DNA from: Canna indica
Taxonomy: Eukaryota; Streptophyta; Magnoliopsida; Zingiberales; Cannaceae
Assembly: GCA_034359265.1 (NCBI GenBank)
Contig: CP136896.1
Location: 9,269,501 to 9,333,500, forward strand
Reading direction: 5' to 3'
DNA: 64,000 bases
Shown: positions 1-12,640 of the stretch, one piece after another
Layout of the letters: each line of letters begins with the position of its first letter
How positions within the stretch are numbered: the first letter of the stretch is position 1
Program-made: the position numbers and the translations under genes
Notes under the pieces: model-generated
What the model saw: the letters and a program-made list of their open reading frames with translations, nothing else
Databases searched by the model: none
What the model was told of the DNA's origin: nothing

Positions 1-1535
1 ACTCCATCAGAATCTCAGAACAGTGGGCAAATGCCCAACTGTTTGGGTGAAGCTTCGTCTGGCCGGCGTTTGCTTGGGTCAGCACCCCGCACTCAAAAGC
101 AAAAAAAGGCAACTGAACACCGAGATCCTAAAAAATAGTCATGTACATAAAGAATAATTCAGGATCCCTCCTAAAATTATAGACCTTATCTTCCTAAGAA
201 TAGGAAAGGCACTCGAAAGCATCCTCGTCGTTGGAACAAGAAAGTGATACGCCTTTGCAGAAGGCCTCAACGCTGCTAGAGTTGGTCATCGTCGAGCTCT
301 GCTACCTTATCTCGTCGTGAACCCACGAGTAAGGGTCTGGGGTCTCGCCCAACATACCTACTACCAACTCAAGGCTAACACCTTTATTTCCCATCAATCT
401 AGCAAAGATTATAAACCCTAATGAACGAGGGACGAGTCAGTACAGCCTACCAACCTAAGATCGATCCTGACAAGGCAGAAGCAAGAGGTGGAGTTAGAAA
501 AACTTATCAAAAGTGAATGACAATGGTCAATGCGATGAGTGGAGTGGCAGCGTCACCAACAAAGACCTCTAGAGCACAAACAAAGAATGGGCAAGAACGT
601 TGGACACAAAAAAACTCCAGGTGAAAGAGATGGGAGAGCTTTAAAGAACATGGAGCGACAACCTCCTCATCAGACGACTAACAATCGTGCTTTGACGATA
701 AAATGAATACCAGCTGATTGTCCCATTAGCGATACTTGAACGCCTAAAGCATGAACGGGGTAGATCTCTGCGCCATTATTACTCCCTCTACTAAAATTAA
801 ATGCTTGAAAAGATAGGCAATAATGAAAGGCCGACACGTGGAAAGGAGCAGTACCCCTTTACGCAACCACCATGTTGGGCACAAAAATCGAAAAGTCACA
901 AAATAATGAAATGAGATACGATGATTTGACCTACCTCGACAATTCAAGGGTAGAACTCAGCACATGTTTACTTATCGAAGCCCGACCGAGGTCAGACACT
1001 CAGAACATGTAGAAAGATCGGCAAACCAATAGAAGTCGACACACTACTAGAGCTCGACACGAAGTCCTCGGACTCCGACCGAGCTCGGGGGTTGTGGACT
1101 AGACCAACTCTATTGGGCACGGCCGGACCATGCCCAATCGCACCCCCACTCATGAATCATACTGAAATCAAGTCAATTACAATCTAGTCGGGGGGGCTCC
1201 ACCCAACCGAACAAGGAGACCCACGTCTTTTATTAATCAGTAGGAATTTATCAGTAATGAGTCCGACATCTTTGAAATAAACTTCGACCCATTTTTGGGC
1301 ATATCCCCATGATATTCAAGGAGACATCATCACCGGAGACATCCCTGACCTGCAATATAAACGGACACGACACACATCAGGTATACCCTCGATTCCAATT
1401 ATGTACTCATCATCTGTAATTCCTTCTTACTTGAGCGTCGGAGTGTCTTCGCAGGTCCCGCACACCGGAGCATCGTCGGACCAGGAGACACGTAGGCCCG
1501 CCTCACCCCGACTTTAGACAAAAACTTCTTATCTA
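1..1535 (+). mobile_element. Decayed Ty3-like LTR retrotransposon fragment (3' LTR portion)
   Basis: About 1165-1530 resembles a promoter-bearing LTR: a TATA-like 'aatataaac' near 1355, then a GC-rich leader ('ggagcatcgtcgg', about 1465). The same layout and many of the same words recur at about 57985-58320, so this is an interspersed repeat. The upstream 1-1100 bases have no long ORF; they may be the decayed internal (gag-side) region, but I could not recognise a protein domain. The TATA position puts the element on the + strand. The Ty3/Tat assignment is inference from the look of the LTR only. The 5' side is cut by the window edge. Confidence 0.45.
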
Positions 1536-1999
1536 TTGATACGAAGTATTTTGACAATCTGCACGATTAGAGTCCAAGCTATTGCAATTGGAATATGTTT
1601 GATAGAAGATCATGAAATCCCGACGATCTTCTCTATCTAATGAATGAGGAGTTCGTTTGGAATTCATTTTCCCTAAACCCACCCCCTGAGTATATGATTC
1701 AAGAGGAATCACACAATGGTAGATTGATTAAAAAAAACCTCTAGTAATTAATATACCCACCAATACCCACAACCCAGTAGATAAAGTACATTACATATTC
1801 TGTTTTAGGGATTGACGACTTACCCATTCAACGATTTTGGCACTAGACGTTCCAAAAATGAATCAGGTGAATCGGAGAATAGACATACGACTATTGGCAT
1901 TCGAACCTTCCTTCTCCTTTCATGGCCTATCTGAAAGAGAATGTAGTACGTACCTCTTGGTCGTGTATATCTGAATAGGACAAGCTTAATACTGGTGTT

Positions 2000-2720
2000 T
2001 TGAAATTACTTAGTAATTGTAAGACTAGTTTTGTTGTTAATGATCACTAGGTTTTGGGTTTACCTCTTGTTTTCAACCTACTTTTTTCCAATATAAAAGG
2101 TTTACATTGTAGTGATTTGGTTATGCAATTACTGCAACGCTCTTCTTGGAAAGATATCTTTGGTCTTCATCTCTTTGTTCAAGATCTACGAATATCTTAG
2201 GTACATCAATGTTCATCTTAATCCTCACGATGATAGTTGAATTTGGATAAATGATACCAATAAGGCAGTTATCATAAAATCATCTTATTTGTTCTTTTGA
2301 AACAATCGACCCAATCCTATGAATATATTAAATCTTTCGAATGTTCTTTGGAAGCTCAATGTCCTTCCTAAAGTTCAAATCTTTTTGTGAAATTTTTTTC
2401 ATGGTCGACTCCCTATCAAATTTAAAATATTGGTATTTATGATTCTAATACTTGTGTTTTTTATATCGTTATTGAAAACTTATGAACATTTATTTATTGC
2501 CCACTTAATTGTTTCTCAACAAACAATGGTAGCAATATTGGATTCATTGTCAAAAAACAATTTGCTCGAGCCACTACACATTGGGCCGGAGTTCATCCTA
2601 TGTCCCTTTACACTCCATTGCAAGGTTCAAGCTTTATTTTCTTTACTAAAATTTATTGCCCAGAATCAATATTGTAATACATGTTTAGAATTTGATTTCA
2701 AGACTCTCTGATGCTATAGA
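2000..2720 (+). pseudogene. LINE (L1-type) remnant, reverse-transcriptase zinc-binding region
   Basis: Translating in shifting frames gives W-K-D-I-F-G (about 2148), then D-E-W-I-W-I-N-D, and near 2345-2430 the sequence LWKLNVLPKVQIFLWNFFHG followed by RLPIKFKIL. This is the pattern of the zinc-binding domain after the reverse transcriptase of plant L1 LINEs ('iWkl..PpKv..FlWr...rLpt'). Several frameshifts and stops break it, so it is dead. The open frame at 2430-2711 is the tail of this remnant, not a gene. Confidence 0.6.
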
Positions 2721-2934
2721 ACTTTGTTAGCTCAAATGCATCATTCAAAAGATTAGACAATTATTGCATCATTGCTCTGCTATTAGATAATACAATTGTG
2801 CTACCCATTAGGTAGCAAATTTGACTTGTATTCATAAGAATCGACTTCAAATCGACCTCCTGAATGAGATGTTATTCTTTTTCGAGAGCTTTTTGGCCAT
2901 GGTTTTTTTAGATAAATAAATTATCATTTTTATT

Positions 2935-3060
2935 TTGTGACAAAAAACTTTCGATATTGGTTATCGCCGACGTTGCAACAGTTGTAGCCGTCGATGATGG
3001 TTATCACCAACAGTTTAGCAATGGTACTGACCGTCGGTGAAGTCCATAATTCTAGTAGTG
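2935..3060. mobile_element. CACTA-type terminal fragment
   Basis: The block contains several CGTCG(G/A)TGA-like words in both orientations and ends in 'ttctagtagtg' at 3060, the mirror of a CACTACTAGAA terminus. Subterminal short repeats plus this terminus are typical of CACTA (En/Spm) elements. No matching 5' end or transposase was found nearby, so this is only an end fragment. Confidence 0.4.
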
Positions 3061-3197
3061 TTCTTATAGTTGATTATTTTCATGTTTATAATTTTGTATA
3101 TAGCTCTTGTACGTTTCCAACCACATATTATTCATTCTTGTCATTTTTTATTATTTGTTGAAAGTTAAATGCTATATAAAGCGAATTTCGAAAATAG

Positions 3198-3299
3198 TGA
3201 GTCAGAGCGGAGCCTAATTAATTTTGCAGAAGTGTTTCGGCTAAACCAGTCAAATGGGATTGAGTCGGAGCGGAGCCTAATTAATTTTGCAGAAGTGTT
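3198..3299. repeat. Imperfect direct duplication, 39-bp unit at 63-bp spacing
   Basis: 3198-3236 and 3261-3299 are almost identical (one base differs), both containing 'gcggagcctaattaatttt'. The 24-bp spacer between them is not repeated. No coding content is seen. The surrounding 3061-4170 shows no gene. Confidence 0.85.
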
Positions 3300-4178
3300 C
3301 CCTCAAAATTAGACCATCGGGAACACTTTATGATGGTTAAGTCGATATAAGAGAACGACATGGGGCTGGAGATAGGTCCATCTTTACTTTGAATAGAAGA
3401 AGGGGTGGAGAAAGTGGTAGGGGAAGGAAAATAGGTCCCCTATCACATGGGGGGGTCTACCTTTATATAGTTGTAGTAAATGTCATTTTGATTATTTTCT
3501 TGAGATATTTTATTATCTTTTTAAAGCGGTGTCATATCGTCGATACATGTGCACGTGTTTGATTGAGCTTGGAGAACCGACTTACTCCATCGTGTCGATT
3601 GAGTTGGGGTGATTGGCCATTTGGATCTATTGAGCATGATAAGGGTCAATTTTTTCTCTAAGCCTGTCTGAATTGATCTCTTTTGAAATTTTTAATATAT
3701 TAAATTTATATTATATTTCATAGTTCATACGAAGAAAAAGATTATACATCACTAAAAATTATAAATATTATTATATAAAATAAAAATAATGTTAATGAAG
3801 AATTCAAAAACCATGAATGCTGACGAATATTTTTTTTGAGAAATCTTTTCATGGGATTTTGGTTGACCTTGCATAATAATATAAATAGATTTTAATTTTC
3901 ACCTATTAAAATTATATATTAAAGTTGTATTCAAGAATTGATTACCTCATGTGGGGTCTTAGATTTTAAAATGTTGATTATATAGGAATAAAAATCACAA
4001 CAAGTTAATTATCACCGAACAGAAACTTTTCTCTCTCAATTCTTCGTGTTTCATTAGGATTCCAAGAAAAACCCTAAATATAAAATTATTGGTACTTTAT
4101 GGAATACATCTGAAGGTGATTGATTTTATTATATAATGTTTTAGTGTGCATTTGATGATATTTTTGCGTGAGTGTGAT

Positions 4179-4585
4179 TAGGTCTGGCAAATCATGTCGC
4201 GCCTAAATTTTTGAATCTGCCCGGTCTGATCCACAAATATTCGTGCCTGGCCCAACCCAAAAATATTCGTGTTCAACCCGACCTGAAAAAATTTTGGACC
4301 CAAAATCACCAGTCCAGCCCGACACGAAAAATAACGGGTCGGCCTGTTTAGCCCGACAACACTAGGAAATATTAAAAATCAAATTTAAACCCGACAATTA
4401 AAGGATTTTAAACCCGCTAATACCCGATCCGAAGTGTTTATCGAGCTACCGGGCCGGGCCGGCCCGACAACACTTGGCCCGACCCGACACGATAAGGGAC
4501 CGGGACTTATCGGGCCGGCCCGAACTTGATTTTTTTGTGCGGGCCGGGTCGGGCTATCAGGGCAGGCCGAAAACTGCCACCCCTA
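4179..4585. mobile_element. hAT-type MITE, family A (GGGCCGGGCC-rich), 407 bp
   Basis: The left end is 'taggtctggcaaatcatg' and the right end 'aaactgccacccctaa' (complement taggggtggcag), giving imperfect terminal inverted repeats of about 12 bp. The flanks agtgtgat (4171-4178) and agagtgat (4586-4593) match at 7 of 8 bases, the target-duplication length of hAT elements. Both subterminal regions are packed with gggcc/ggccc and 'cccgac' words. The element is non-coding. It is related to 18846-19267. Confidence 0.8.
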
Positions 4586-4593
4586 AGAGTGAT

Positions 4594-6239
4594 GCTATGT
4601 TTGTAGAAATTTTGATGGTAATTGTTGTTTTACTGTTGCTAACTTTCACTCTACGGTTTTATGCTTGTCATGTAAGATAATATTTGTATTATTTTTTTAA
4701 AAAAAGTATATAATATTTATTTATCAAAAAAAAAATTTAATTTTATTTAAATTAATTGAATATTCTCTTAGGGTATTTTTTTTCAATAAAGCAATTTATA
4801 TTTATCATGAGAATTAAAAAATACAAGTGAAAGAGACCACTAAGGGAATATACAAGAGGAAAAAAAAAATATAATCGGAATATATTCCACATGTTTTATG
4901 TCTCAAGAGTTTTTTTTTATATAATTTTTTATATATTTTTAGTGATAGATTATCATCTTCAATAGTTGGGAGTAAATTGAATACAAAAGGGTGTACAGAA
5001 TTGGTTGAGGAGGTGGAGTAAGTGTTGTTAACAGGATTAACAGCTGGGATGAGAGGTTATTTTGGGGAGTTTGTTATTTTTTGGTTTTGAAAATTTAAAG
5101 GACCCTATTTTAATTTTGGGAATTTCTGAAAAAAGTTAATTCGGTTTTAAAAAATTCATGAATGAAATAAGATTTAACAGAACATTAATTCCATTCCTTT
5201 AATTTCTTTTTCATTCCTGCCTGAGATTTTTTTGCCACGATCGACTCGCAAAAGTGAAATTAATCGTGTATATTAATCCTAAAAATTAAGGGGAGGGTCG
5301 TTCTTCCAAATATGCATATTCTATAAATAGTATTGATTTATTATTATGGTTTGTACATTTTTGGTTGGGAATAAGAAATGTGAAGAGCATAAGATGCGGA
5401 ATATATTCGACAAGGATTAAAAGAGATGGTCACAACATTGCCTTGGATTTATTGATTGATGCGATGGAATTGACCTTTGTCTTTCCTAAATCAAATCAAT
5501 CATTTTCTTATGAAAAAATAATACTTCTAATCCTCACAATTTATCTAAATTTTGCTTTTAGTCACAGTAATTTTAAAATTTTAATTTTAATCATAGTATT
5601 TTAATTTCATTTAGAATTTAATTTTTACCGTCACATGTGATTTAAACAGAGCTGACGTGGATAACAAATGTTAACTAGACATTGCTGACGTTGACCTGCA
5701 GGGACCAACTTTATAAATTATGAGGACTAAAATTAAAATTTTGTAAACTATTGATGCTAAAATTAAAACTCAAGTAAACTACAGGGATCAAAATTATTAT
5801 TTTTTTAAAAAAAATATAAAAAATCATAAGGTATTTTTAAATTTATTTATAAATAATTATAATATTTAAAAATATTAAAATTGAGCACACTACAGTGATT
5901 TACGTTAATTTTGATGGATTTAAATCGACGATGTCATTTACATTTACTGTAGTGGTAACACCATAATACAAGATTATTGTTACGATTTCGTGAGTATTGT
6001 TAAGGGATATTCAAGAAAAATCAATATTTATTAGAGTAAAAATTAATATTTTTTGACGTTCAAAATTTAATTTAAATCGTTTTGAATATGTTAAAATTAG
6101 GATCAAAATGTATGTGAGAAGGTGATCAGTGAAGATATGAGTAGATCGGAAGAGTAGATCTTCAAATCTTATAATCACTATAAAATTCACGCCTAACGAT
6201 GACGTTAGTTTCAAATTATAAAGGAAATGGTTCGAAGAA
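4594..6239. other. No gene seen; AT-rich DNA with a possible fold-back repeat
   Basis: No ORF here resembles a protein family. Around 5540-5805 an imperfect inverted repeat is visible: 'aattttaaaattttaattt' on the left and 'aaattaaaattttgtaaact' on the right, resembling decayed fold-back elements. A 67-bp CACTA-like hairpin is listed separately. Confidence 0.5.
5888..5954. mobile_element. 67-bp CACTACAG...CTGTAGTG inverted-terminus unit
   Basis: The unit begins cactacagtgatttac and ends catttactgtagtg, so the terminal 8 bases are a perfect inverted repeat and the match extends imperfectly inward. CACTAC ends suggest a miniature CACTA-type unit, but the interior is too short to classify. The flanking triplets gca/gta match at 2 of 3 bases. 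Confidence 0.35.
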
Positions 6240-6720
6240 GGAAAAGGGTTGGAAAGAAAGGTTAGGAATAACTTGGTTGGCTATATAGCTGTTGGTCATT
6301 AGTACCTGGAGGAACAGAAATGAGACATATTTTAGGGAGAAGAGATTTAATATCAATTCTTTAATTTGTAAAGTGATGGCTGAGGTGAATATAATAAGGG
6401 GTCCAGTGGATATTTTCCAGAGTTGAAGTTGAATAGAGAAGTCAGTAATATAGAGAAGATGGATAATGATGGCAGAAACCTTTAGTTTAAATTAGGGTTG
6501 AATTCGGGAAATGAATGATGATACTAGTTTTAAAGGATAAGGTTGTACATTGTGATGTTGTCTGGATGAATTCTTCAAAGAGAAATTGCTTGAGTTTCTA
6601 TCTGGTCAATCAAAGAAACAAAGACAGTATTAACTGAGTCTTGTAATTCAATTACATCTGATGTTTTAACAGTTGAAATGAAGCAATATTATTAAAATAT
6701 ATTATTATGTTCAGAGGAAA
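6240..6720 (+). pseudogene. LINE remnant, RNase H region
   Basis: Reading about 6250-6410 gives W-R-N-R-N-E-T-Y-F-R-E-K and S-L-I-C-K-V-M-A-E-V, parallel to W-K-N-R-N-N-L-C-F-N-G-K and S-L-L-C-R-V-L-A-E-V of the LINE at 15240-17180. Near 6550 follows H-C-D-V-V-W-M-N, parallel to the catalytic F-C-D-A-A-W of the same LINE. Stops and frameshifts make this a short decayed scrap of the same LINE group. Confidence 0.6.
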
Positions 6721-8456
6721 AGAATATTTTAAATGACTTAGTATAATGCTGATTGAATTTTCGAAAGAGATCTAAAATATTTTAAAATAATAATAAAATA
6801 TTAGTATAATTAGTTCTAAATTATTAAAAAAAGATTAATGCATTTTTAGAGAACATTTCTCATTTTCTAATAAGGCCGCTCATTATCGCATCGAGAAAAA
6901 TTTGATGCATTTTTCATAAATTCCTAGTTGTGATAGAAATTTTTTATTCAATTTTTAGAAAATATTTTGTCTTGAATTATTATGTTAATAATAATTATGT
7001 AAATTTAATTTCCTAAATTTTAAAATAAAAATAGTAATATAAAATTTACTAGTATTCTAATTATCTTATCCAAAGGCAAAATTAACATAGGATTTTGATA
7101 TTTGACTTTATTTGATTATCTTATTTGAAAACTAAACAAACACAGGATAAAATATATGGATTATTCCATAAAACTTTTATCCTAATTAATTTAATTAAAA
7201 TTCTATTTGCAATAATTTCATCTCTTCAATGATAAGTTATCAAATTTTTATTCTTTTAATAAAAGATCTGGTCAACCATATATTTTCATTTGCATTAAAA
7301 AATTATTGAATCCGATCTTTTCTTCGTTTGCACTGGGATTTGATTTTGAAGTCCGATTTCTATTTTCCCTCTAAACCGGCTTTTCCTCAAAATCCGGTAT
7401 TTTAAAACCATTGAAGATAACGTTTCGCCTACGGCGACAATACTTTTTTTTTTCAAAAATAAAATAAATATATATGTCATTTTCAGTAATTTACTTTAAT
7501 TCCCAATAATTTCTCTCCCCCCCCCCCCCCCCCCGCGTCGTTGGATTACTTTTGATTGAACTTTGGTTTGAGTTTGCTTAAAAATTTCTTTAAATGAGCT
7601 TGTGTTACTATTTTTTTTTGTTAAAATGGAATTATATTTATGATTGCATTAGGTACCTTACTTGATAATGTTATAAGATTATGATTGATACATTGCTTGA
7701 TAATGTTATAATGACAATCTACGTTACCACAAAATAAATTATCGTCTTCAATTTATCGATAATATAATATTATATCGTTTAGCATATTTGGTCAACATAG
7801 ATGATAATTTAATTTTATATTTTTTGACTTCACAAAAAATTACCAAAAACCATTGTCAAAATTTGGTGATGCATGCCTTGCATGGAGAAGAATGTATAGA
7901 AGAGAAGCAATGTTGGAATTTATGATTACCATTAGGTGGTTATCTCATTGAGACTATCCAAAATGGTAATATGAATTATCGGGACAATCTAGATTATTGA
8001 TAAAGTTATCGAACCAAACATAATAGTGTGTGGGCCATAAAAATTTAAGTCATATTACTAGTGACGTAGATAAATTATTGCATATCAAACACCCTCTATA
8101 TTCAATCATTAGAACGAAGGAAAATAGTGTATACATAATGCTAGTATACACTGAATATTCACGTTAAAAAAAATATACACCCCCTATATCATTGGAAAAC
8201 TTTTATGCATAGTTCAAAATATAATTGAAGGGTTCTAGTTGGGGCTCAAGCCTTTTTATAAGTTTAGTTAGAAACAATAATAAATTGAATATTCACGTTA
8301 TTTTACTATTTAAAATTAAACTCAACACATATTTTGATACTTTAATTCAATCTAAAAAATATTTTTTTTTTAATTTTTACCTAAATTAGTTAAATGAGTA
8401 TCCAATCTTGTGCGGATACTCTTGTAATGAATTAGATGTTTGTTTAATTCTCTTGT
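6721..8456. other. No gene seen; AT-rich intergenic DNA
   Basis: No recognisable coding region or repeat ends. The one notable item is a run of 18 C at 7517-7534, listed separately. Confidence 0.5.
7517..7534. repeat. Homopolymer run of 18 C
   Basis: Uninterrupted C at 7517-7534, preceded by tctct and followed by gcg. Long C/G homopolymers are unusual in plant DNA this AT-rich, and the exact length is prone to sequencing error. Confidence 0.9.
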
Positions 8457-8970
8457 GGCGCGTTTGTTTCGCGAGTGGGATATCGATCGGATAAGAATTC
8501 AATTAAAATTAATCATGATAAGAATCTCGTGGGTTAAGCTTATATTATATCGAGTGATCATTGAAATCTCAGATAAGAAGATCGGATAAGGCAAAATTTT
8601 GAAATCCTATATTGTGTTGACTTCAGATAAAGGAGTCAGATATTAGTAATTTAATACTTAAATTTGATTTTACCAACTTATCATTTTAAAAATTATGAAA
8701 TTGAATTTCAATAAATTTTTTAAACATAAATAATAAGAAAATTTTAACAAAATATCTCGAAAAATTAAATCAAATATTAAACTTAAATGATGAGAGAAGA
8801 AAAAAATTTAAATTTTTTAATTTCCAACCCTCGAAGAATATATTTATCCTATTAGAATCGAAGTCGAATTCAATTATATCTAACTTAAATGATATCCGAA
8901 ATCATATAATAAATGATGAATAAAATTTGATAAATTTTATCTGCCAATCATGTCATGTGAAACAAACACG
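8457..8970. mobile_element. Tourist-like MITE candidate, 514 bp
   Basis: The left end is ggcgcgtttgtttcgcgag and the right end reads, on the opposite strand, cgtgtttgtttcacatgac, so GYGTTTGTTTC is shared as an inverted repeat. The element is flanked by ttgt on both sides (8453-8456 and 8971-8974). It is non-coding and AT-rich with repeated 'gataa' words. Short TSD and GTTTGTTTC ends suggest the PIF/Harbinger group; the superfamily call is inference. Confidence 0.6.
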
Positions 8971-8974
8971 TTGT

Positions 8975-9796
8975 TGAAGTTGATCTTGATAGGAGAGTTT
9001 TTTATCCCAACTTAATTTACACAAGTCAAGTAATTCAAGTACTAAAAGAATATATAATTCCAGCCATTCCATGATTTAGTTCATGCTAATATTCAATATT
9101 TATTATGACTAATAAATTTCAATGACAATTCTATTCTACCCCTATTTTAATTTATTAAATGATTGTTTTGTCCACGTGGACATATCTAAGATTCAAACCA
9201 AAGTGCAGATATTGATGGAAAATTGATAAAAATAAATAAAACAACTCATTTGGGAGGGAGCGGAGAAGTATATGCAGCTTCTAGAATTCAATCGCTCTAC
9301 TCACTCTGGTCCCTAAAAATAATATTATTAAATAAGACCCACATGTAGGTGAGAATGGAGAGAAAGGAATTATTTATTTTGAGAATATTGGGGAAACAAA
9401 ATCAATAAAAATATTTCACCATGCATTGGAAAATACTACTTTGCTTGGCTTTTGTGAAGCAAAAACTTTGAAACACTCCAATAGAAATTTTAAATTTTAC
9501 GTTGGAAACATGACCCTCTTTTAGCTATCTTGCTTTATTCAAGTGTAGAAACAGCATTTTACTCCAAAAGGAGTAAAGGGCTATTTTTTTTGTTTTCTTA
9601 TCTGCTTAGCTATATTTTCTTATCGTTGAACTCCTACCGCATATTATTGTTGGATCAATTTGAATAATTTTTTCAACATTTTTCCAGCTAGGAATCATAG
9701 GTTTTTGCGATGCTCATTGACTTTTGCTTGCTTCTCTGGTGTTTCGTGAATCAATTTTTGCTCGAGACGGATTCTAGATGGCACCTTTCAAACGTC
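8975..9796. other. No gene seen
   Basis: AT-rich DNA between two MITEs. I see no coding pattern, inverted ends or repeats. Confidence 0.45.
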
Positions 9797-9804
9797 CATG
9801 TGAG

Positions 9805-10338
9805 TAGGGATGTCAACGGGCGGGGGCGGGGCGGGGGCGGGGCGGGGGCTGCCTACCCACTACTTGCCCCGTGAAATAAACGGGTACTCGCTACTCATTT
9901 ATTCTTCGTGGGTATCAAAAATGAGTACTCATTTAATTACCCACGAGTATTGGTGGGTACCCATGACACTTTAAAAAAATATATAAATTATAATATTTTA
10001 ATAACACTTCAACTTTTCAAGTATTTTGATAACAATTTCAAGTATAACAATTTCATTTTGATAGCAACATCATCATAAGGTTTCAAAACATAAAGTATAT
10101 GAGTATTGAATTAGGTTAGGGTTTTTTCTAGTATATGTATCGAGGGTAATATTATAATTTACTAATTATCGCGAGTAACGGGTATCCATGGGTACGGGTA
10201 CTATAATATTCGTACCCGTCCTCATATAATAAACGGGTAAGAAAAATTATTCGCGAAATCTCCGCGAGTAAGAAACTACCCCCCATATCCGTCATAAATC
10301 GCGGGCACCCGCCTAAACGGGTAATATTACCATCCCTA
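9805..10338 (+). mobile_element. hAT-type MITE, family B (ACGGGTA-rich), 534 bp
   Basis: The ends are tagggatgtcaacgggcggg and, at the right, attaccatccctaca (complement tagggatggtaat). A perfect 8-bp target duplication catgtgag flanks it (9797-9804 and 10339-10346), diagnostic for hAT-type insertion. Subterminal zones consist of acgggta/tacccgt words plus a ggggcggggcggggg stretch. The middle is AT-rich and non-coding. A second copy, opposite orientation, runs off the window end from 63495. Confidence 0.9.
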
Positions 10339-10346
10339 CATGTGAG

Positions 10347-11536
10347 TGACTGTCGTTACTTGAAGTGGCAAATCTATGTTCCTCTGCCACGTCAGATATT
10401 TCAGGAGCCATCAATCCTTAGGGGCGGCTCATTGATGACGTCTTGTCCCAGCCCTATAAAAATTTGGGCCTGAGAAAACGAGCTCGACTTGATATGAAAA
10501 CTGAACAAGTCATCATGGCTCGCCCTGTTAGCACGATTACGAAAAACTAAACGGGTTTTTCCTTTCTTGACTCTGATTATCATGATATCAGGCTAGGCTG
10601 AACATACGTCCCCTGCCCCGACACAATAACGGACCAAGCACGATTTTATCGTGTCGAGCTATTGGGTCGGACTAAAATTACCAAACATAGATATAAAAAT
10701 GCAAGTTGCAAGTGCAATTATAATTTTCATTTTGTGCCAACTAAATGCTTGCAAAATAGTAGTTGCAACTCTACTTGCGGGCAACCAAGCAATAAGCTAC
10801 AAAATTTATTCGCTGGCATTTGTTTTTACATGCAAATACTTTTTGCAGCATTTGCTTAACCAAATGCCTCCTAAGTGTATTACTTGATGGATCACGTGAG
10901 GTGCATGAGGATTTTATTTAATACATATTTTTTTAGATAACAACGAAGTAAAAATATATTTGAGGAGTCAAAAATGATTTTTAAAAAAAAACAAATTATA
11001 AAGGCAAAAGTGTAAATCGAAGAAAACTTGAAATGCCAAAATGCTATTTTTTAAAAAATAAATTAAGAGTCAAACCGAGACACAAAATAATTATCAAAAA
11101 CCTAAAATATTTTTTTTTAAAAGTTTGAGATTCAATATGAAAATTAAAGTATATTTGATGGGCCAAATATTATAAGGACTTACACGACAAAAAAATAAGA
11201 GGGGAAAATATAAAAAATGCAACTGCTTGTACCTATAATTCTTTATTTGAGGGAAATTTGTATCTATAATAATATTTATATAATTTCAAATATAAAAATT
11301 AATTAATTAAAACACAAGTCATCTTAGGTTGTTTTAAATATTTATTAAATAATTATTGAACAATCCATATTTTATTCTATCAAACTATTAACTGGACTTA
11401 TCACAAATCCAACCATCAATTTTTGGTCCAAGCCCAACCCAAATACATGAATTGGGTAGCTCATAAGTTCCTAAAAATTGTGATAACATTTCCATCTAAG
11501 TTTCACTACATTTATCTTTCTCATTATATTTTTATC

Positions 11537-11538
<2 letters not shown>
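10347..11538. other. No gene seen; possible decayed hAT-like DNA at 10430-10680
   Basis: 10430-10680 has gggcct, ggctcg, cccgacac and gtcgagct words like the family A MITEs, but no inverted ends or target duplication, so it may be a decayed relative. The rest is AT-rich. The short open frames at 10651-10887 overlap in several frames and look like nothing known. Confidence 0.35.

Positions 11539-11588
<50 letters not shown>
11539..11588. repeat. (TA)n microsatellite, about 25 units
   Basis: Alternating TA through most of 11539-11588. It creates the I-Y repeat in the open frame at 11423-11650, which is therefore not a gene. Confidence 0.9.
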
Positions 11589-11590
<2 letters not shown>

Positions 11591-11899
11591 GAAAAAGGAT
11601 TATATATAACAAAGAAATTAGTTTTGTTTGGGTTTCTTAACACAACATAGAACAAGACATATTGACTAAAATATCACATCTTTGGATAGTTATAAAAAAA
11701 TATTATACATTAGATTTTTATAATATTATAATATAATATTAAATAAAATAATATTATTATATTTTATTTTGTTTGAAGAGCAATGTGATTATTTTATACC
11801 ATTTATCACATTTATTTTTCATTGTACTTTTTTTTTTCTTGACACAATAAAATTACTAGTTAGTGTTAAATTTTTCTCATTTTTTAATACCATATATTT

Positions 11900-12640
11900 T
11901 CTAATTATGTTTTTGGTCATTCTTTTTTAAATAAAAAATAATAATCTTTCAAAAATTATTTTTATTTTCATTTGATCTCTCTATTAATTTTTGCTGTTAA
12001 GTGATAACATGACAATGAGAGACTAAACGAAAAAATATATATATTTTAAGAAATTAGATGAAAAAATATATAATTTAATAACCTAAAACATAATTATATA
12101 TAGGTTTTTTCATCTTGTTCATCAATATAAAATCCTATCAATTTATTATTTCTTATTTCAAAATTTTTACCTCATAAATTTACAATAAATTTACGAATGA
12201 CACTAACGATGTCATGTAATTCAAAAATAATATTTGTATTATGCCTAAATTTTGTTTTTTCTGTGAATGCATCATGTTTACCAATCTTTATTATGGACCA
12301 AGAGTGTTCGTATGATTATATTTTTTATTTCTGAAATTTTATATTGGTAAGATGAAAAAGCTTATATATATTCTTCAGATTATTAAAAAATATTTTTTTT
12401 TTCATTTGTTTCCTAAAAATATCTCTTTTTTGTAGTCCTTCGTTTTGTCTTTAATTCATGTTAGCATTGTCATATTGGCACTTAACAACAAAAATTAATT
12501 AAAAAATTAACGGAGATACCAAATGTAAATAAAAATAAGTTTTGAGAGCTTAAACGTTTTTTTTTAAAAAAATAATGAACTAAACGAAAAAAAAAAAAAC
12601 AGTAACATCTTGGGAGATCAAAAATATAATTAAATCTTAA
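11900..12640. mobile_element. Fold-back (long inverted repeat) element candidate
   Basis: The left arm (about 11905-12060) and the right arm (about 12400-12640) are imperfect inverted copies. The left arm has 'ttgctgttaagtgataacat' followed by 'gacaatg'. The complement of the right arm has ttgttgttaagtgccaatat followed by gacaatg. Both outer ends read aattat(g/a)tttttg. No transposase lies between them. Long terminal inverted repeats suggest a Mutator-like or fold-back type; I could not fix a target duplication. Confidence 0.45.

Noticed and set aside
11423..11650. 75-aa frame with I-Y repeats
   Set aside because: It is the translation of a (TA)n microsatellite.
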